Of a stretch of 50,378 nt of DNA, positions 25,735 to 33,916 are shown piece after piece. Every line of letters starts with the position of its first letter. Within the stretch, counting starts at the first letter, position 1. The notes under the pieces were generated by a model, which saw only the letters and a program-made list of their open reading frames with translations, was not told the origin of the DNA and did no database searches. The stretch spans positions 1 through 50,378 of the forward strand of contig JAJFGP010000036.1 in the NCBI GenBank assembly GCA_021776055.1, in the 5' to 3' direction. Origin of the DNA: Kiloniellaceae bacterium (GTDB lineage Bacteria; Pseudomonadota; Alphaproteobacteria; Kiloniellales; J153). A program made the position numbers and the translations under genes.

Positions 25735-27078
25735 ATGACCGGTGATACCCAGGCACAGGACCTGCTCGGCGATTTGATTGGCAAGGCCACGGCCGCCGGA
25801 GCGGATGCCGCCGATGCGATTTTGCTGCGCTCGGCATCGCTTTCCCATGCCCAGCGCCTCGGCGCCATCGAACGCCTGGAGCGGGAGGAAAGCCGCGATC
25901 TGGGCTTGCGGGTTTTCCTGGGCAAGCACCAAGCCTTCGTCTCCTCCACCGATCTATCGCAGACGGCAATCGACGAGTTGCTCACCCGCGCCATAGCCAT
26001 GGCCCGCAGCGTCCCGGAAGACCCCTATTGCGGCATCGCCGATCCGGATCAGCTGGCGCGAGAGATCCCGGCTTTGGATATCTTCGACGCGGACGAGCCG
26101 GCGACCGAACAGCTTATTGAGCAAGCCAAGGTCTCCGAAGAAGCGGCGCGAAGCGTTCCCGGCGTGACCAACTCGGAAGGCGCCGAGGCATCCTGGAGTT
26201 GCAGCCGCATAACCCTCGCCGCCTCCAATGGTTTTTCGGGTGGTTACGCGGTCTCGCGCCATGCCACCAGCGTATCGGTCCTGGCCGGGGAAGGTCAGGC
26301 CATGGAACGTGACTATGACTTCTCGACCTCGGTCTATAACGAGGATCTGGAAGGCGCCGCGGCACTTGGCCAGCGCGCCGGCGAAAAGGCCGTCCGCCGC
26401 CTTGGCGCGCGCAAACCGGCGACCGGCAAAGTCACCGTGATCTTCGACCCTCGCGCCGCCAACAGCCTGCTCGGCCACCTGGCCGGGTCCATTTCGGGAC
26501 CGGCTATCGCCCGGGGCACCAGTTTTCTCAAGGACAAGCTGGGCGAAGCGATTTTTGCGCCCGGCATTACCATCGTCGACGATCCGCACCGCCAGCGGGG
26601 CCTGCGCTCGCGCCCGTTCGATGCCGAAGGTGTGGCTACGACCCGGCGTAACATTATCGAAGATGGGCGCCTGATCACCTGGATTCTCAGCCTCAGCTCG
26701 GCCCGTCAGCTCGGTTTAGCCACCACCGGCCATGCCGTGCGTGGTATCTCGGGACCGCCAAGCCCGGCAACCAGCAACCTCTATATGGAGCCGGGCAGCC
26801 AGACGCCACAGGAGCTGATGGCCGATATTCGCCAGGGTTTCTACGTCACCGAGATGATGGGCATGGGTGTCAACGGCGTGACCGGCGACTACAGCCGCGG
26901 GGCTGCCGGGTTCTGGATCGAGGATGGACAGATCACCTATCCGGTGCACGAGATCACCATCGCCGGCAACCTCAAGGACATGTTCCGCAACCTGACGCCA
27001 GCCAACGACCTGACCTTCCGCTATGGCGTCAACGCCCCGACCCTGCGGGTCGAGAACATGACCGTCGCCGGGGAATAG
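25735..27078 (+). CDS. pmbA: PmbA (TldE) subunit of the TldD/E protease
   Basis: Non-catalytic partner of TldD; the heterodimer forms a closed chamber that degrades unfolded peptides. The 447 residues lack the HExxxH motif of TldD, as expected. Family blocks are RLEREESRDLGLRVFLGKHQ in the first domain and GVNGVTGDYSRGAAGFWIE near the end. ATG at 25735 has AGAGAGG about 7 bases upstream; a TTG at 25729 is less likely. TldD is encoded 14.5 kb upstream at 9749. Confidence 0.94.
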   Translation: MTGDTQAQDLLGDLIGKATAAGADAADAILLRSASLSHAQRLGAIERLEREESRDLGLRVFLGKHQAFVSSTDLSQTAIDELLTRAIAMARSVPEDPYCGIADPDQLAREIPALDIFDADEPATEQLIEQAKVSEEAARSVPGVTNSEGAEASWSCSRITLAASNGFSGGYAVSRHATSVSVLAGEGQAMERDYDFSTSVYNEDLEGAAALGQRAGEKAVRRLGARKPATGKVTVIFDPRAANSLLGHLAGSISGPAIARGTSFLKDKLGEAIFAPGITIVDDPHRQRGLRSRPFDAEGVATTRRNIIEDGRLITWILSLSSARQLGLATTGHAVRGISGPPSPATSNLYMEPGSQTPQELMADIRQGFYVTEMMGMGVNGVTGDYSRGAAGFWIEDGQITYPVHEITIAGNLKDMFRNLTPANDLTFRYGVNAPTLRVENMTVAGE

Positions 27079-27085
27079 CCCCTCC

Positions 27086-28030
27086 CTAAGGCATTACTAG
27101 GCGCAATACGTCAGGCACCACGTCGATTTCCACGGGAAGAGTCGCGACGATATCGCCGTCCGCTTGCAACGGCTCGCCGGCGGGCTCGGCGATGGTCACA
27201 TGGCGCGCCAGCAGAATTCGATAATCAAGCCGCCGCGCCAGACGACCGGTTTGCAGCGCCACCATGTACCGCAAGACGGCAAGCGGCCCGCCTCTCTCGA
27301 ACAGGCAGACATGCAGCACCGGATCATCGATCGCCGCCTCGGGCGCGCAGACATAGCGGCCGGCGTAATGGCGCCCGTTGGCGATAATCAACGAGGCGGC
27401 CTCGTACACCGCCCCATCCACCGTCACCCGGTAGCGTGGGCAGCGAAAGGCCCCGAGCTGTCGCAGGCTTTCGGCCACATAGGCACCTTTGCCGAGCGCC
27501 CTTTTTAGGCCCGGATTGACGCCGGCGACCACGTGCGCGTCGAAGCCGACTCCAGCCATCAAGGAAAAATGGGTCCGGCGACCGGCCTGGTCTCGCAGGC
27601 GTCCAAGGCAGACCGTTCGCGCCCTGCCGGCTGCCACCACCTCGGCCAATGCCCGTGGATCCGCGGGCAAGCCGATCTCGATGGCCAACACATTGGCCGT
27701 GCCGAGCGGCAGGATCGCCAGCGGTGGCGCGCCGGCCACGGCCACAAGGCCGTTGATAACCTCGGCAACCGTCCCGTCGCCACCCGCGGCCACCACCGCG
27801 TCATACCCCATGCCAACAGACTCACGGGCCCAGGCCTCGGCATCGCCGCGCGTTGCTGTTTCCCGCACCTCGGTCTGGCAGCCGAGTGCCTGTAGGCAGT
27901 CAAGCGTACGGGCAAACAGCCCGCCACGCCGACCGGCCGTCGGATTGCGAATGACCAGCAGATTGCGAAAATGCGGATCGCCGCCTACCGCAGGCCGGCG
28001 GGTGCGCCACGCGTCTGATTTGTTAAACAC
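27086..28030 (-). CDS. Diacylglycerol/sphingolipid kinase family protein
   Basis: Soluble lipid kinase of the DAGK-catalytic (YegS/LCB5) family, 314 residues. The phosphate-binding blocks are VIRNPTAGRRGG near residue 26, AAGGDGTVAEVINGL, and LPLGTANVLAIE. Such enzymes phosphorylate diacylglycerol or related lipids. GTG at 28030 is the only usable start before the conserved NPTAG block. It is divergent from the PlcP/Agt-like pair, and three PhoB-like repeats lie directly before its start, so phosphate control is likely. It could convert PlcP-made diacylglycerol into phosphatidic acid. Confidence 0.9.
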   Translation of the reverse strand: MFNKSDAWRTRRPAVGGDPHFRNLLVIRNPTAGRRGGLFARTLDCLQALGCQTEVRETATRGDAEAWARESVGMGYDAVVAAGGDGTVAEVINGLVAVAGAPPLAILPLGTANVLAIEIGLPADPRALAEVVAAGRARTVCLGRLRDQAGRRTHFSLMAGVGFDAHVVAGVNPGLKRALGKGAYVAESLRQLGAFRCPRYRVTVDGAVYEAASLIIANGRHYAGRYVCAPEAAIDDPVLHVCLFERGGPLAVLRYMVALQTGRLARRLDYRILLARHVTIAEPAGEPLQADGDIVATLPVEIDVVPDVLRLVMP

Positions 28031-28031
28031 T

Positions 28032-28060
28032 GATACAGTTCAATAACAGAGTCTTTACAG
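28032..28060 (-). promoter_or_regulatory. Three PhoB-like (Pho box) repeats
   Basis: Read on the minus strand, the 7-base units CTGTAAA, CTGTTAT and CTGTATC follow each other with exact 4-base spacers (GACT and TGAA), an 11-base period. On the plus strand they occupy 28054-28060, 28043-28049 and 28032-28038. The Pho box consensus is CTGTCAT-N4-CTGTCAT, so each unit keeps CTGT and varies in the last three bases. They lie in the divergent gap between a lipid kinase and a PlcP/Agt-like pair. Confidence 0.6.
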
Positions 28061-28197
28061 ATTTTGGACTGTTACATGAAGTTTTGAATATTAGCAAAGA
28101 TAAACGATGAAATAATTTGTTTTCGTGTAATTTTCCAGTGCAAATCTCATCCAGATACTTGCTCGTACAACGATCACAGCGTGGAGCATTGTAGCGG

Positions 28198-28977
28198 ATG
28201 CACGGCATCCTGGAAAAGAACCGCTACCGAACAATTTGGATTTCCGACGTTCATTTGGGCACTCGGGGGTGCAAGGCGGATTACTTGCTCGATTTTCTGA
28301 AATGGAACGAGTCCGACGTGCTCTACCTGGTCGGCGATATCTTCGATGGTTGGCGCCTCCGGCGCTCGTGGTTTTGGCCGCAGAGCCACAACGACGTGGT
28401 GCAAAAGCTGTTGCGCAAGGCGCGCAAGGGGACGCGCGTCGTCTACCTGCCGGGCAACCACGACGAAGTTTTACGGCCCTACGTCGGCATGCACCTCGGC
28501 GGCATCGTGCTGGCCGACGAGGTGATCCACGAAACCGCTGACCGCCGCCGGTTGCTAGTTATCCACGGCGACCAGTTCGACGGCATCGTCCGCTACGCGC
28601 GCTGGCTCGCGCTGCTCGGTGATTTTGCCTATACCGCGGCGCTGGCGATCAATCATTGGTACAATCTGCTGCGGCGGCGCCTCGGCCTCGGATACTGGTC
28701 GCTCTCGGCCTATCTCAAGCAAAAGGTCAAAAACGCCGTCCGCTTCATCGATGATTACGAAGCGGCGTTGGCGGACCAAGCGCGCCGACGCGGCATCGAT
28801 GGTGTCGTCTGCGGACACATTCACAAGGCCGAGGTCGGCAAGCGTGACGGCATTCTGTATTGCAACACCGGTGATTGGGTGGAGAGTTGCACCGCTCTGG
28901 TCGAGCACACGGATGGCCGGCTGGAAATCATCCATTGGGCGGAGACACGCGCCCTATCCATGTTGTCTCACGGCTAA
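28198..28977 (+). CDS. PlcP/LpxH-like metallophosphoesterase
   Basis: Calcineurin-type phosphoesterase of 259 residues with a two-metal site: D17 and H19 (SDVHLG), D47 (VGDIFDGW), N87-H88 (GNHDE), H123 (HGDQFDG), H207 and H209 (CGHIHK). Automatic annotation often calls it UDP-2,3-diacylglucosamine diphosphatase. Location argues for PlcP, the phospholipase C-like enzyme that removes phospholipid head groups during phosphate starvation, because the next gene is an Agt-like glycosyltransferase joined by a TAATG overlap. An LpxH-type lipid A role remains possible. Confidence 0.85.
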   Translation: MHGILEKNRYRTIWISDVHLGTRGCKADYLLDFLKWNESDVLYLVGDIFDGWRLRRSWFWPQSHNDVVQKLLRKARKGTRVVYLPGNHDEVLRPYVGMHLGGIVLADEVIHETADRRRLLVIHGDQFDGIVRYARWLALLGDFAYTAALAINHWYNLLRRRLGLGYWSLSAYLKQKVKNAVRFIDDYEAALADQARRRGIDGVVCGHIHKAEVGKRDGILYCNTGDWVESCTALVEHTDGRLEIIHWAETRALSMLSHG

Positions 28978-29975
28978 TGCGCCTGCTCATTGTCAGCGAC
29001 GCTTGGCTGCCGCAGATCAACGGGGTGGTCCGGACCCTCACGCGCGTCAAAGACGAAGTGGAGCGCCTCGGTCACGACGTCCATGTGATTTCGCCGGATC
29101 TCTTCCCCACGCTTCCCTGCCCTAGCTATCCGGAGATTCGGCTGTCGCTGACCCCTGGGCGCAAGCTGGCCCGGCTGATCGATCACCTGGCGCCCGAGGC
29201 GATCCACATCGCGACCGAAGGGCCGCTGGGACACGCGGCACGGCGCTACTGTCTACGCCGTGACCAACAATTCACATCGTCGTATCACACGCGTTTTCCC
29301 GAGTATGTGGCGGCTCGCCTGGGTTTACCGCTAGCGCTGAGCTACGCGATGCTGCGCCGCTTTCACCGGCCATCCTCGGCGGTGATGACGGCCACGGAGT
29401 CGTTACGCCATGATCTTAAGCAGCGCGGATTTCGCAACCTGCGCGCCTGGTCGCGCGGTGTCGATACGGATCTCTTTCATCCTGGCCCAAAGGACCTCTA
29501 TGATTTACCGCGCCCGGTCTTCATCAATGTGGGTCGCGTCGCGATTGAGAAAAACCTGACGGCCTTTCTCGACCTCGATTTGCCGGGAAGCAAAATGATT
29601 GTCGGCAACGGCCCGCAGCTTCCAGCCCTTAAGCGGCGCTATCCGGATGTCCACTTCACCGGTGCCAAAACGGGGCCGGACCTAGCACGCCACTATGCCG
29701 TCGGAGATGTCTTCGTCTTCCCCAGCCGGACCGATACGTTCGGCCTGGTCTTGCTCGAGGCCCTGGCCAGCGGCCTGCCGGTGGCGGCATATCCGGTCCC
29801 TGGGCCCCTGGATGTCATCGGCGGAACCGGAACCGGCTGCCTCAGCGAGGATCTGGCGGATGCGGCCATTCGGGCCCTGAAGATCTCGCCGGACCGCTGC
29901 CGCACCCATTCCCTGCAGCATTCCTGGAAGGCGTGCGCCGAGCAGTTTCTCAGCCTTCTGGAGCCCATCCACTAG
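28977..29975 (+). CDS. Family 4-like glycosyltransferase (Agt-like)
   Basis: Cytoplasmic-face glycosyltransferase of 332 residues with a GT-B fold. Seen: the glycine loop LPQINGVVRTL near residue 11, the HTRFPEY block at 104-110 typical of lipid glucosyltransferases, and the nucleotide-sugar motif DTFGLVLLE with E261. Agt enzymes put glucose or glucuronate on diacylglycerol to make phosphorus-free glycolipids. The start ATG overlaps the stop of the PlcP-like gene by one base (TAATG), which indicates coupled translation. The sugar and acceptor cannot be read from sequence. Confidence 0.85.
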   Translation: MRLLIVSDAWLPQINGVVRTLTRVKDEVERLGHDVHVISPDLFPTLPCPSYPEIRLSLTPGRKLARLIDHLAPEAIHIATEGPLGHAARRYCLRRDQQFTSSYHTRFPEYVAARLGLPLALSYAMLRRFHRPSSAVMTATESLRHDLKQRGFRNLRAWSRGVDTDLFHPGPKDLYDLPRPVFINVGRVAIEKNLTAFLDLDLPGSKMIVGNGPQLPALKRRYPDVHFTGAKTGPDLARHYAVGDVFVFPSRTDTFGLVLLEALASGLPVAAYPVPGPLDVIGGTGTGCLSEDLADAAIRALKISPDRCRTHSLQHSWKACAEQFLSLLEPIH

Positions 29976-29989
29976 GCCCGTCGCGATGT

Positions 29990-30272
29990 AGAGCACGACC
30001 TCTCCAAATGGAATCGCCTGCGCCGGGGCCATTTGTGGCGCGGTCAGGAGCAGGGTGCCCAGTGTTTCTCAAGGCTTGGGCGTAGCGGGACTACGGGCAA
30101 GCCCCGCGACGCAGCCGCGCCGCAAAGGGTCCCGGCCCTTCGGGTTGTGCCCTGGCGGGCGCCCGCTGCGTTGCCCCGCTTGGCCGATATCCCGCATCGC
30201 CCGGCGCGGCGCGCCTGACGGGCGCCCGCCAGAACGCAACGCAGGCGGTTCCATTTGGAGAGGTCGTGCTCT
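29990..30272. repeat. 283-bp palindromic repeat element (MITE-like)
   Basis: Terminal inverted repeats of 33 bases (29990-30022 and 30240-30272) match at 32 positions; the arm begins AGAGCACGACCTCTCCAAAT. Inside are further inverted pairs: CTGGCGGGCGCCCG (30152-30165) with CGGGCGCCCGCCAG (30219-30232), and a nested GGCTTG...CGTAG...CTACG...CAAGCC hairpin near 30074-30104. The core is very GC-rich with no credible gene and no transposase. I see no clear target-site duplication. It fills the gap between the glycosyltransferase gene and the MsbA-like gene and ends 24 bases before the chosen MsbA start. It could end transcription, act as a structured RNA or be a non-autonomous mobile repeat. Confidence 0.75.
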
Positions 30273-30296
30273 GGTCGGGTCGGCGCCAACCATGGT

Positions 30297-32180
30297 ATGG
30301 TCCCGCCCGACTTCGGCAGCGTAGCAGCATCCTTGTCCAAACAAGACGTTTCATCCGCGCCCGGCAAGACATCCGGGCCCATTCACCTCGACAGAACCAC
30401 CCGCACATTGGTTGGGCGGTTGGTGCGCGATTATCTGCGCCCGCACAGCGGCCGAATCGCCGTCGGGCTGGTGTGCATGGCCATCGTCGCCGCCTCGACT
30501 GCGGCCTTTACCCAGCTCATCAAGCCGATCATCGATGACATCTTCATCGATCAACGACAGGAAGCACTTCTACCCGTGGCGATTGCGGTGTTGGTCGTCT
30601 TTGCGGCCAAGGGGATCGCGACCTATGCCCAGGCGGTGCTGATGAGTTTCGTCGGCCACCGGGTCGTCGCGGACCTGCAACAGCATTTGTACGAGCGGCT
30701 GATCGGCGCCGATCTGGCTTTTTTCCACCGGGTGTCGCCGGGTGATCTGGTCGCCCGCTTTATCAACGACATCAATATGCTGCGCAGCGCCGTGTCGACC
30801 ACCCTGGTCGGCTTGGGCAAGGATTCGCTGACCGCCTTAGCGCTTATCGGTGTCATGTTCTACGAGGACTGGCTGCTGGCCCTGGTCGCCTTCGTTGCCT
30901 TCCCGGCGGCGATTCTGCCGATGGTGCGCATCGGCCGGCGGGTGCGCAGTATTTCCGCCGATACCCAAGCCCAAGTCGGCCGGCTGACGACCCTGCTCGA
31001 CGAGTCGTTCCAAGGTATGCGCTACGTCAAGGCATACGCCATGGAGGCATACGAATCCCTACGCGCGCGCGCAACCATCGATGAGGTTTTTCGCCTGAAC
31101 TACCGCAGCGCCCGGGTGCGCAACGCGCTGCACCCGGTGATGGAAATCCTCGGCGGTCTGGCTGTCGTCTCGGTCATTCTCTACGGCGGACATCAGGTGA
31201 TCTCGCAAGGCAAATCGCCGGGCTCCTTCTTTGCCTTCATCACGGCCTTGCTGCTGGCCTACGAACCGATGAAACGGCTGGCCAAGCTCAATGCCAACCT
31301 GCAAGAGGGCCTGGCGGCCGCGGAGCGGGTCTTTGAGTTGCTCGATCAGGAACCGGAGATTCAGGAAAAACCCGACGCCCGGCCGCTTACCGTAGCCGGC
31401 GGCGCCATCCGTTTCACCGACGTAAGCTTCTCCTACGAGACCGGTACGGCAGCGCTAAACGAGGTGAGCCTGGAGGTGCCGGCCGGACGCACTGCCGCCT
31501 TGGTTGGCGCCTCGGGTGCTGGCAAATCGACGGTCCTCAATCTGATCCCACGCTTTTACGATGTAGGCCGCGGCGCGGTAAGTGTTGATGGCCAGGACGT
31601 GCGCGATGTCACCTTGGACTCGCTGCGCCAGCAGATCGCCCTTGTCAGCCAGGAAATTTTGCTTTTCGACGATACCATCCGCGCCAACATCGCCTATGGC
31701 CGTCCCGGCGCCAGCGACGCCGACATGGCCGCCGCCGCCGCCGCCGCCGGTGCCGACGGGTTCATCGCCGAGCTGCCGCAAGGATACGAGACGCCGGTCG
31801 GCCCGCGCGGCGCCAAGCTGTCGGGCGGCCAGCGGCAACGCATCGCCATCGCCCGGGCGATGCTGAAGAACGCGCCGATTCTGCTGCTCGACGAGGCGAC
31901 CTCGTCGTTGGATAGCGAGTCGGAGCGGCATGTGCAGAAAGCCCTGGCCGAGCTAATGGCTGGCCGCACAACCCTGGTCATCGCACACCGGCTGTCCACT
32001 ATTGTCGATGCGGATGTCATTTTTGTCATGGATGGCGGGCGCGTGGTCGAATCCGGTTCCCACGCCGAGTTGCTTGACCGCGCCGGCCCCTATGCACGCC
32101 TCTATGCCGCGCAATTCGTCGAAGAAGACGACAGCGCCGCCGCCGAGGTCGCTCGCGCCCACGCTAGAACCCGAGCATAA
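30297..32180 (+). CDS. MsbA-like lipid exporter (ABC transporter)
   Basis: Half-transporter of 627 residues: six membrane helices in the first ~330 residues and a C-terminal ATPase domain with Walker A GASGAGKST, signature LSGGQRQRIAIARA and Walker B ILLLDEAT. By length and by its place before lipid A genes it is probably the flippase for lipid A core or another lipid. ATG at 30297 is the first in-frame start beyond the inverted-repeat element; a longer frame from 30255 would begin inside the repeat arm. A TTG at 30333 is also possible. Confidence 0.9.
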   Translation: MVPPDFGSVAASLSKQDVSSAPGKTSGPIHLDRTTRTLVGRLVRDYLRPHSGRIAVGLVCMAIVAASTAAFTQLIKPIIDDIFIDQRQEALLPVAIAVLVVFAAKGIATYAQAVLMSFVGHRVVADLQQHLYERLIGADLAFFHRVSPGDLVARFINDINMLRSAVSTTLVGLGKDSLTALALIGVMFYEDWLLALVAFVAFPAAILPMVRIGRRVRSISADTQAQVGRLTTLLDESFQGMRYVKAYAMEAYESLRARATIDEVFRLNYRSARVRNALHPVMEILGGLAVVSVILYGGHQVISQGKSPGSFFAFITALLLAYEPMKRLAKLNANLQEGLAAAERVFELLDQEPEIQEKPDARPLTVAGGAIRFTDVSFSYETGTAALNEVSLEVPAGRTAALVGASGAGKSTVLNLIPRFYDVGRGAVSVDGQDVRDVTLDSLRQQIALVSQEILLFDDTIRANIAYGRPGASDADMAAAAAAAGADGFIAELPQGYETPVGPRGAKLSGGQRQRIAIARAMLKNAPILLLDEATSSLDSESERHVQKALAELMAGRTTLVIAHRLSTIVDADVIFVMDGGRVVESGSHAELLDRAGPYARLYAAQFVEEDDSAAAEVARAHARTRA

Positions 32181-32211
32181 CCGTGCCCGCGGGCGCTCCA
32201 ACAACAAACCC

Positions 32212-32949
32212 ATGAACCTGCACAAGCGCATTCTCAAGGCAACGTCGGTGCGGCTTTTCCTCGCCTGGGTGGCATCGCTGTATCTTCGCCTGGTCTTATC
32301 GACCGTGCGCTGGGAGACAACGCATCCAGCAACCGTCCGGGAACTGATCTTGTCGCACCGACCGCTCATCACGTGTTTCTGGCACGGCCGATTGATGATG
32401 ATGCGCGCCGGCTTGCCCAACCAGAGGCCTATCCACGCCCTGATTTCCGAACATCGCGACGGCCTGCTCATCTCGCGCGCCTTGCGGAATCTTGGCGTGT
32501 ACACGGTTGCAAGCGCCCGCCGCCGAGAGCGACAACCAGTTCTGCGCACCATGGTGCGCTTGCTAGCCGAGGGAAACTTGATTGCCATCACGCCGGACGG
32601 ACCGCGCGGACCGCGCATGCGGGCTAAGGCCGGTGCTATCAAGTTAGCGCAGTTATCCGGCGTACCCGTGATCCCGGCCAGCGGCTCGGTGAAACGGCGC
32701 ATTTTGTTGGGAACCTGGGACCGGTTCTGCGTAGCACTACCGTTCTCCCGTGGCATCATTCTGGCTGGCGAACCGATCGATGTGCCGCGGGATGCGACAG
32801 AGGCGGAGTTGGAGCGCTTGCGCCACCTGCTCGAAGATCGCTTGAATGCCTTAACCGCCGCCGCTGACGAACATTTCGGACAACCGACCGTCGAGCCAGC
32901 CGCGGCGCCGAAACGCGCGAAGGATGGAGCCGGCCATGCGCGCGCCTGA
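32212..32949 (+). CDS. DUF374 lysophospholipid acyltransferase family protein
   Basis: Membrane-associated acyltransferase-like protein of 245 residues. The DUF374 blocks are TCFWHGRLMMM, SEHRDGLLIS, and TPDGPRGPRM near the middle. The family is usually encoded beside the Kdo transferase and lpxK genes and is thought to act in lipid A or core assembly; the reaction is unproven. It follows the MsbA-like gene by 31 bases and overlaps lpxK by 14 bases. The last ~30 residues form an alanine/lysine-rich tail. Confidence 0.88.
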   Translation: MNLHKRILKATSVRLFLAWVASLYLRLVLSTVRWETTHPATVRELILSHRPLITCFWHGRLMMMRAGLPNQRPIHALISEHRDGLLISRALRNLGVYTVASARRRERQPVLRTMVRLLAEGNLIAITPDGPRGPRMRAKAGAIKLAQLSGVPVIPASGSVKRRILLGTWDRFCVALPFSRGIILAGEPIDVPRDATEAELERLRHLLEDRLNALTAAADEHFGQPTVEPAAAPKRAKDGAGHARA

Positions 32950-33916
32950 GTTTTGGTCCACGGGCGGTGCTTTATCGACAATCCTAACGCCCCTGGGCGC
33001 GGTATTCGGTCTGGCAGGACGCCTGCGGCGAACCTGGGTCCGACCGATGCGCCCGCCGATCCCGGTGATCTGTGTCGGCAATCTGGTCGCCGGCGGGGCC
33101 GGTAAGACGCCGGTCGCGATGTCCCTGTTGCCGGCGATAGCCGCGCGCGGCTTGGCACCGCACGCCTTGAGCCGAGGTTATGGCGGAACCGAAACCGGGC
33201 CGATACGTGTCGATCCGAGCCGACACACCACCGGCCAGGTTGGGGACGAGGCCCTCTTGCTGGCCGCTATCGCGCCGACCTGGGTGGCGCGTGACCGAAC
33301 CGCCGCGGCCTTGGCGATTGCGGCAGCCGGCGGCGATGTCATTGTCATGGACGATGGTTTCCAGAACCCGGCGGTGGCCAAGGATTTATCCTTGCTCGTG
33401 GTGGACGGCGAGTACGGCTTTGGCAACGAGCGCCTGATCCCCGCCGGGCCGTTGCGCGAGCGCGTTGCAGACGGGCTTGGCCGCGCCGACGCAATTGTCG
33501 TGTTGTATCCCGACCGGTTGGGGATCGCCGATAGGTTTTCGGCGCGTTTACCGGTGCTACGGGCACAATTGTCGCCAACGGCGGACGGCGCGCATCTGGC
33601 AGGAAAACGGGTTCTGGCTTTCGCCGGTATCGGCCGGCCGGAGAAATTCTTTGCCACGTTGGATTCGCTTGGCGCCGTGCTGGTGGGCTGCCGGGCCTTT
33701 GCCGACCATCACCGCTACCGGCCCACCGAAATCGAGGAACTTCTGGAGCGTGCGGAAAGCCTGGATGCCCTGCCGGTAACCACCGAGAAGGACGCCGTGC
33801 GTCTGCCGCCGCCCCTACGGGCGCGGGTACATGTCCTGGCCGTGACCTTGGACTGGCTGGATGCGGGCGGGTTGGAGTCGCTGCTCAACCGCCTTCCCAA
33901 GGCGCCATCGCCATGA
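32936..33916 (+). CDS. lpxK: Tetraacyldisaccharide 4'-kinase
   Basis: Adds the 4'-phosphate to the lipid A precursor at the inner membrane. The 326 residues begin MRAPEFWSTGG, the usual LpxK start, with the P-loop GNLVAGGAGKTP and the VMDDGFQNPAV block. ATG at 32936 has GGATGGAG about 6 bases upstream. It overlaps DUF374 by 14 bases and the acyltransferase gene by 4 bases. In many relatives waaA lies just before lpxK; it is absent here. Confidence 0.95.
   Translation: MRAPEFWSTGGALSTILTPLGAVFGLAGRLRRTWVRPMRPPIPVICVGNLVAGGAGKTPVAMSLLPAIAARGLAPHALSRGYGGTETGPIRVDPSRHTTGQVGDEALLLAAIAPTWVARDRTAAALAIAAAGGDVIVMDDGFQNPAVAKDLSLLVVDGEYGFGNERLIPAGPLRERVADGLGRADAIVVLYPDRLGIADRFSARLPVLRAQLSPTADGAHLAGKRVLAFAGIGRPEKFFATLDSLGAVLVGCRAFADHHRYRPTEIEELLERAESLDALPVTTEKDAVRLPPPLRARVHVLAVTLDWLDAGGLESLLNRLPKAPSP

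Noticed and set aside
29976-30296. Small frames inside the palindromic element
   Set aside because: They are R/P/G-rich shadows of a GC-rich repeat on both strands and none has a ribosome site.
31953-33158. Long minus-strand frame opposite the MsbA-like, DUF374 and lpxK genes
   Set aside because: Antisense to three recognised genes and without motifs.
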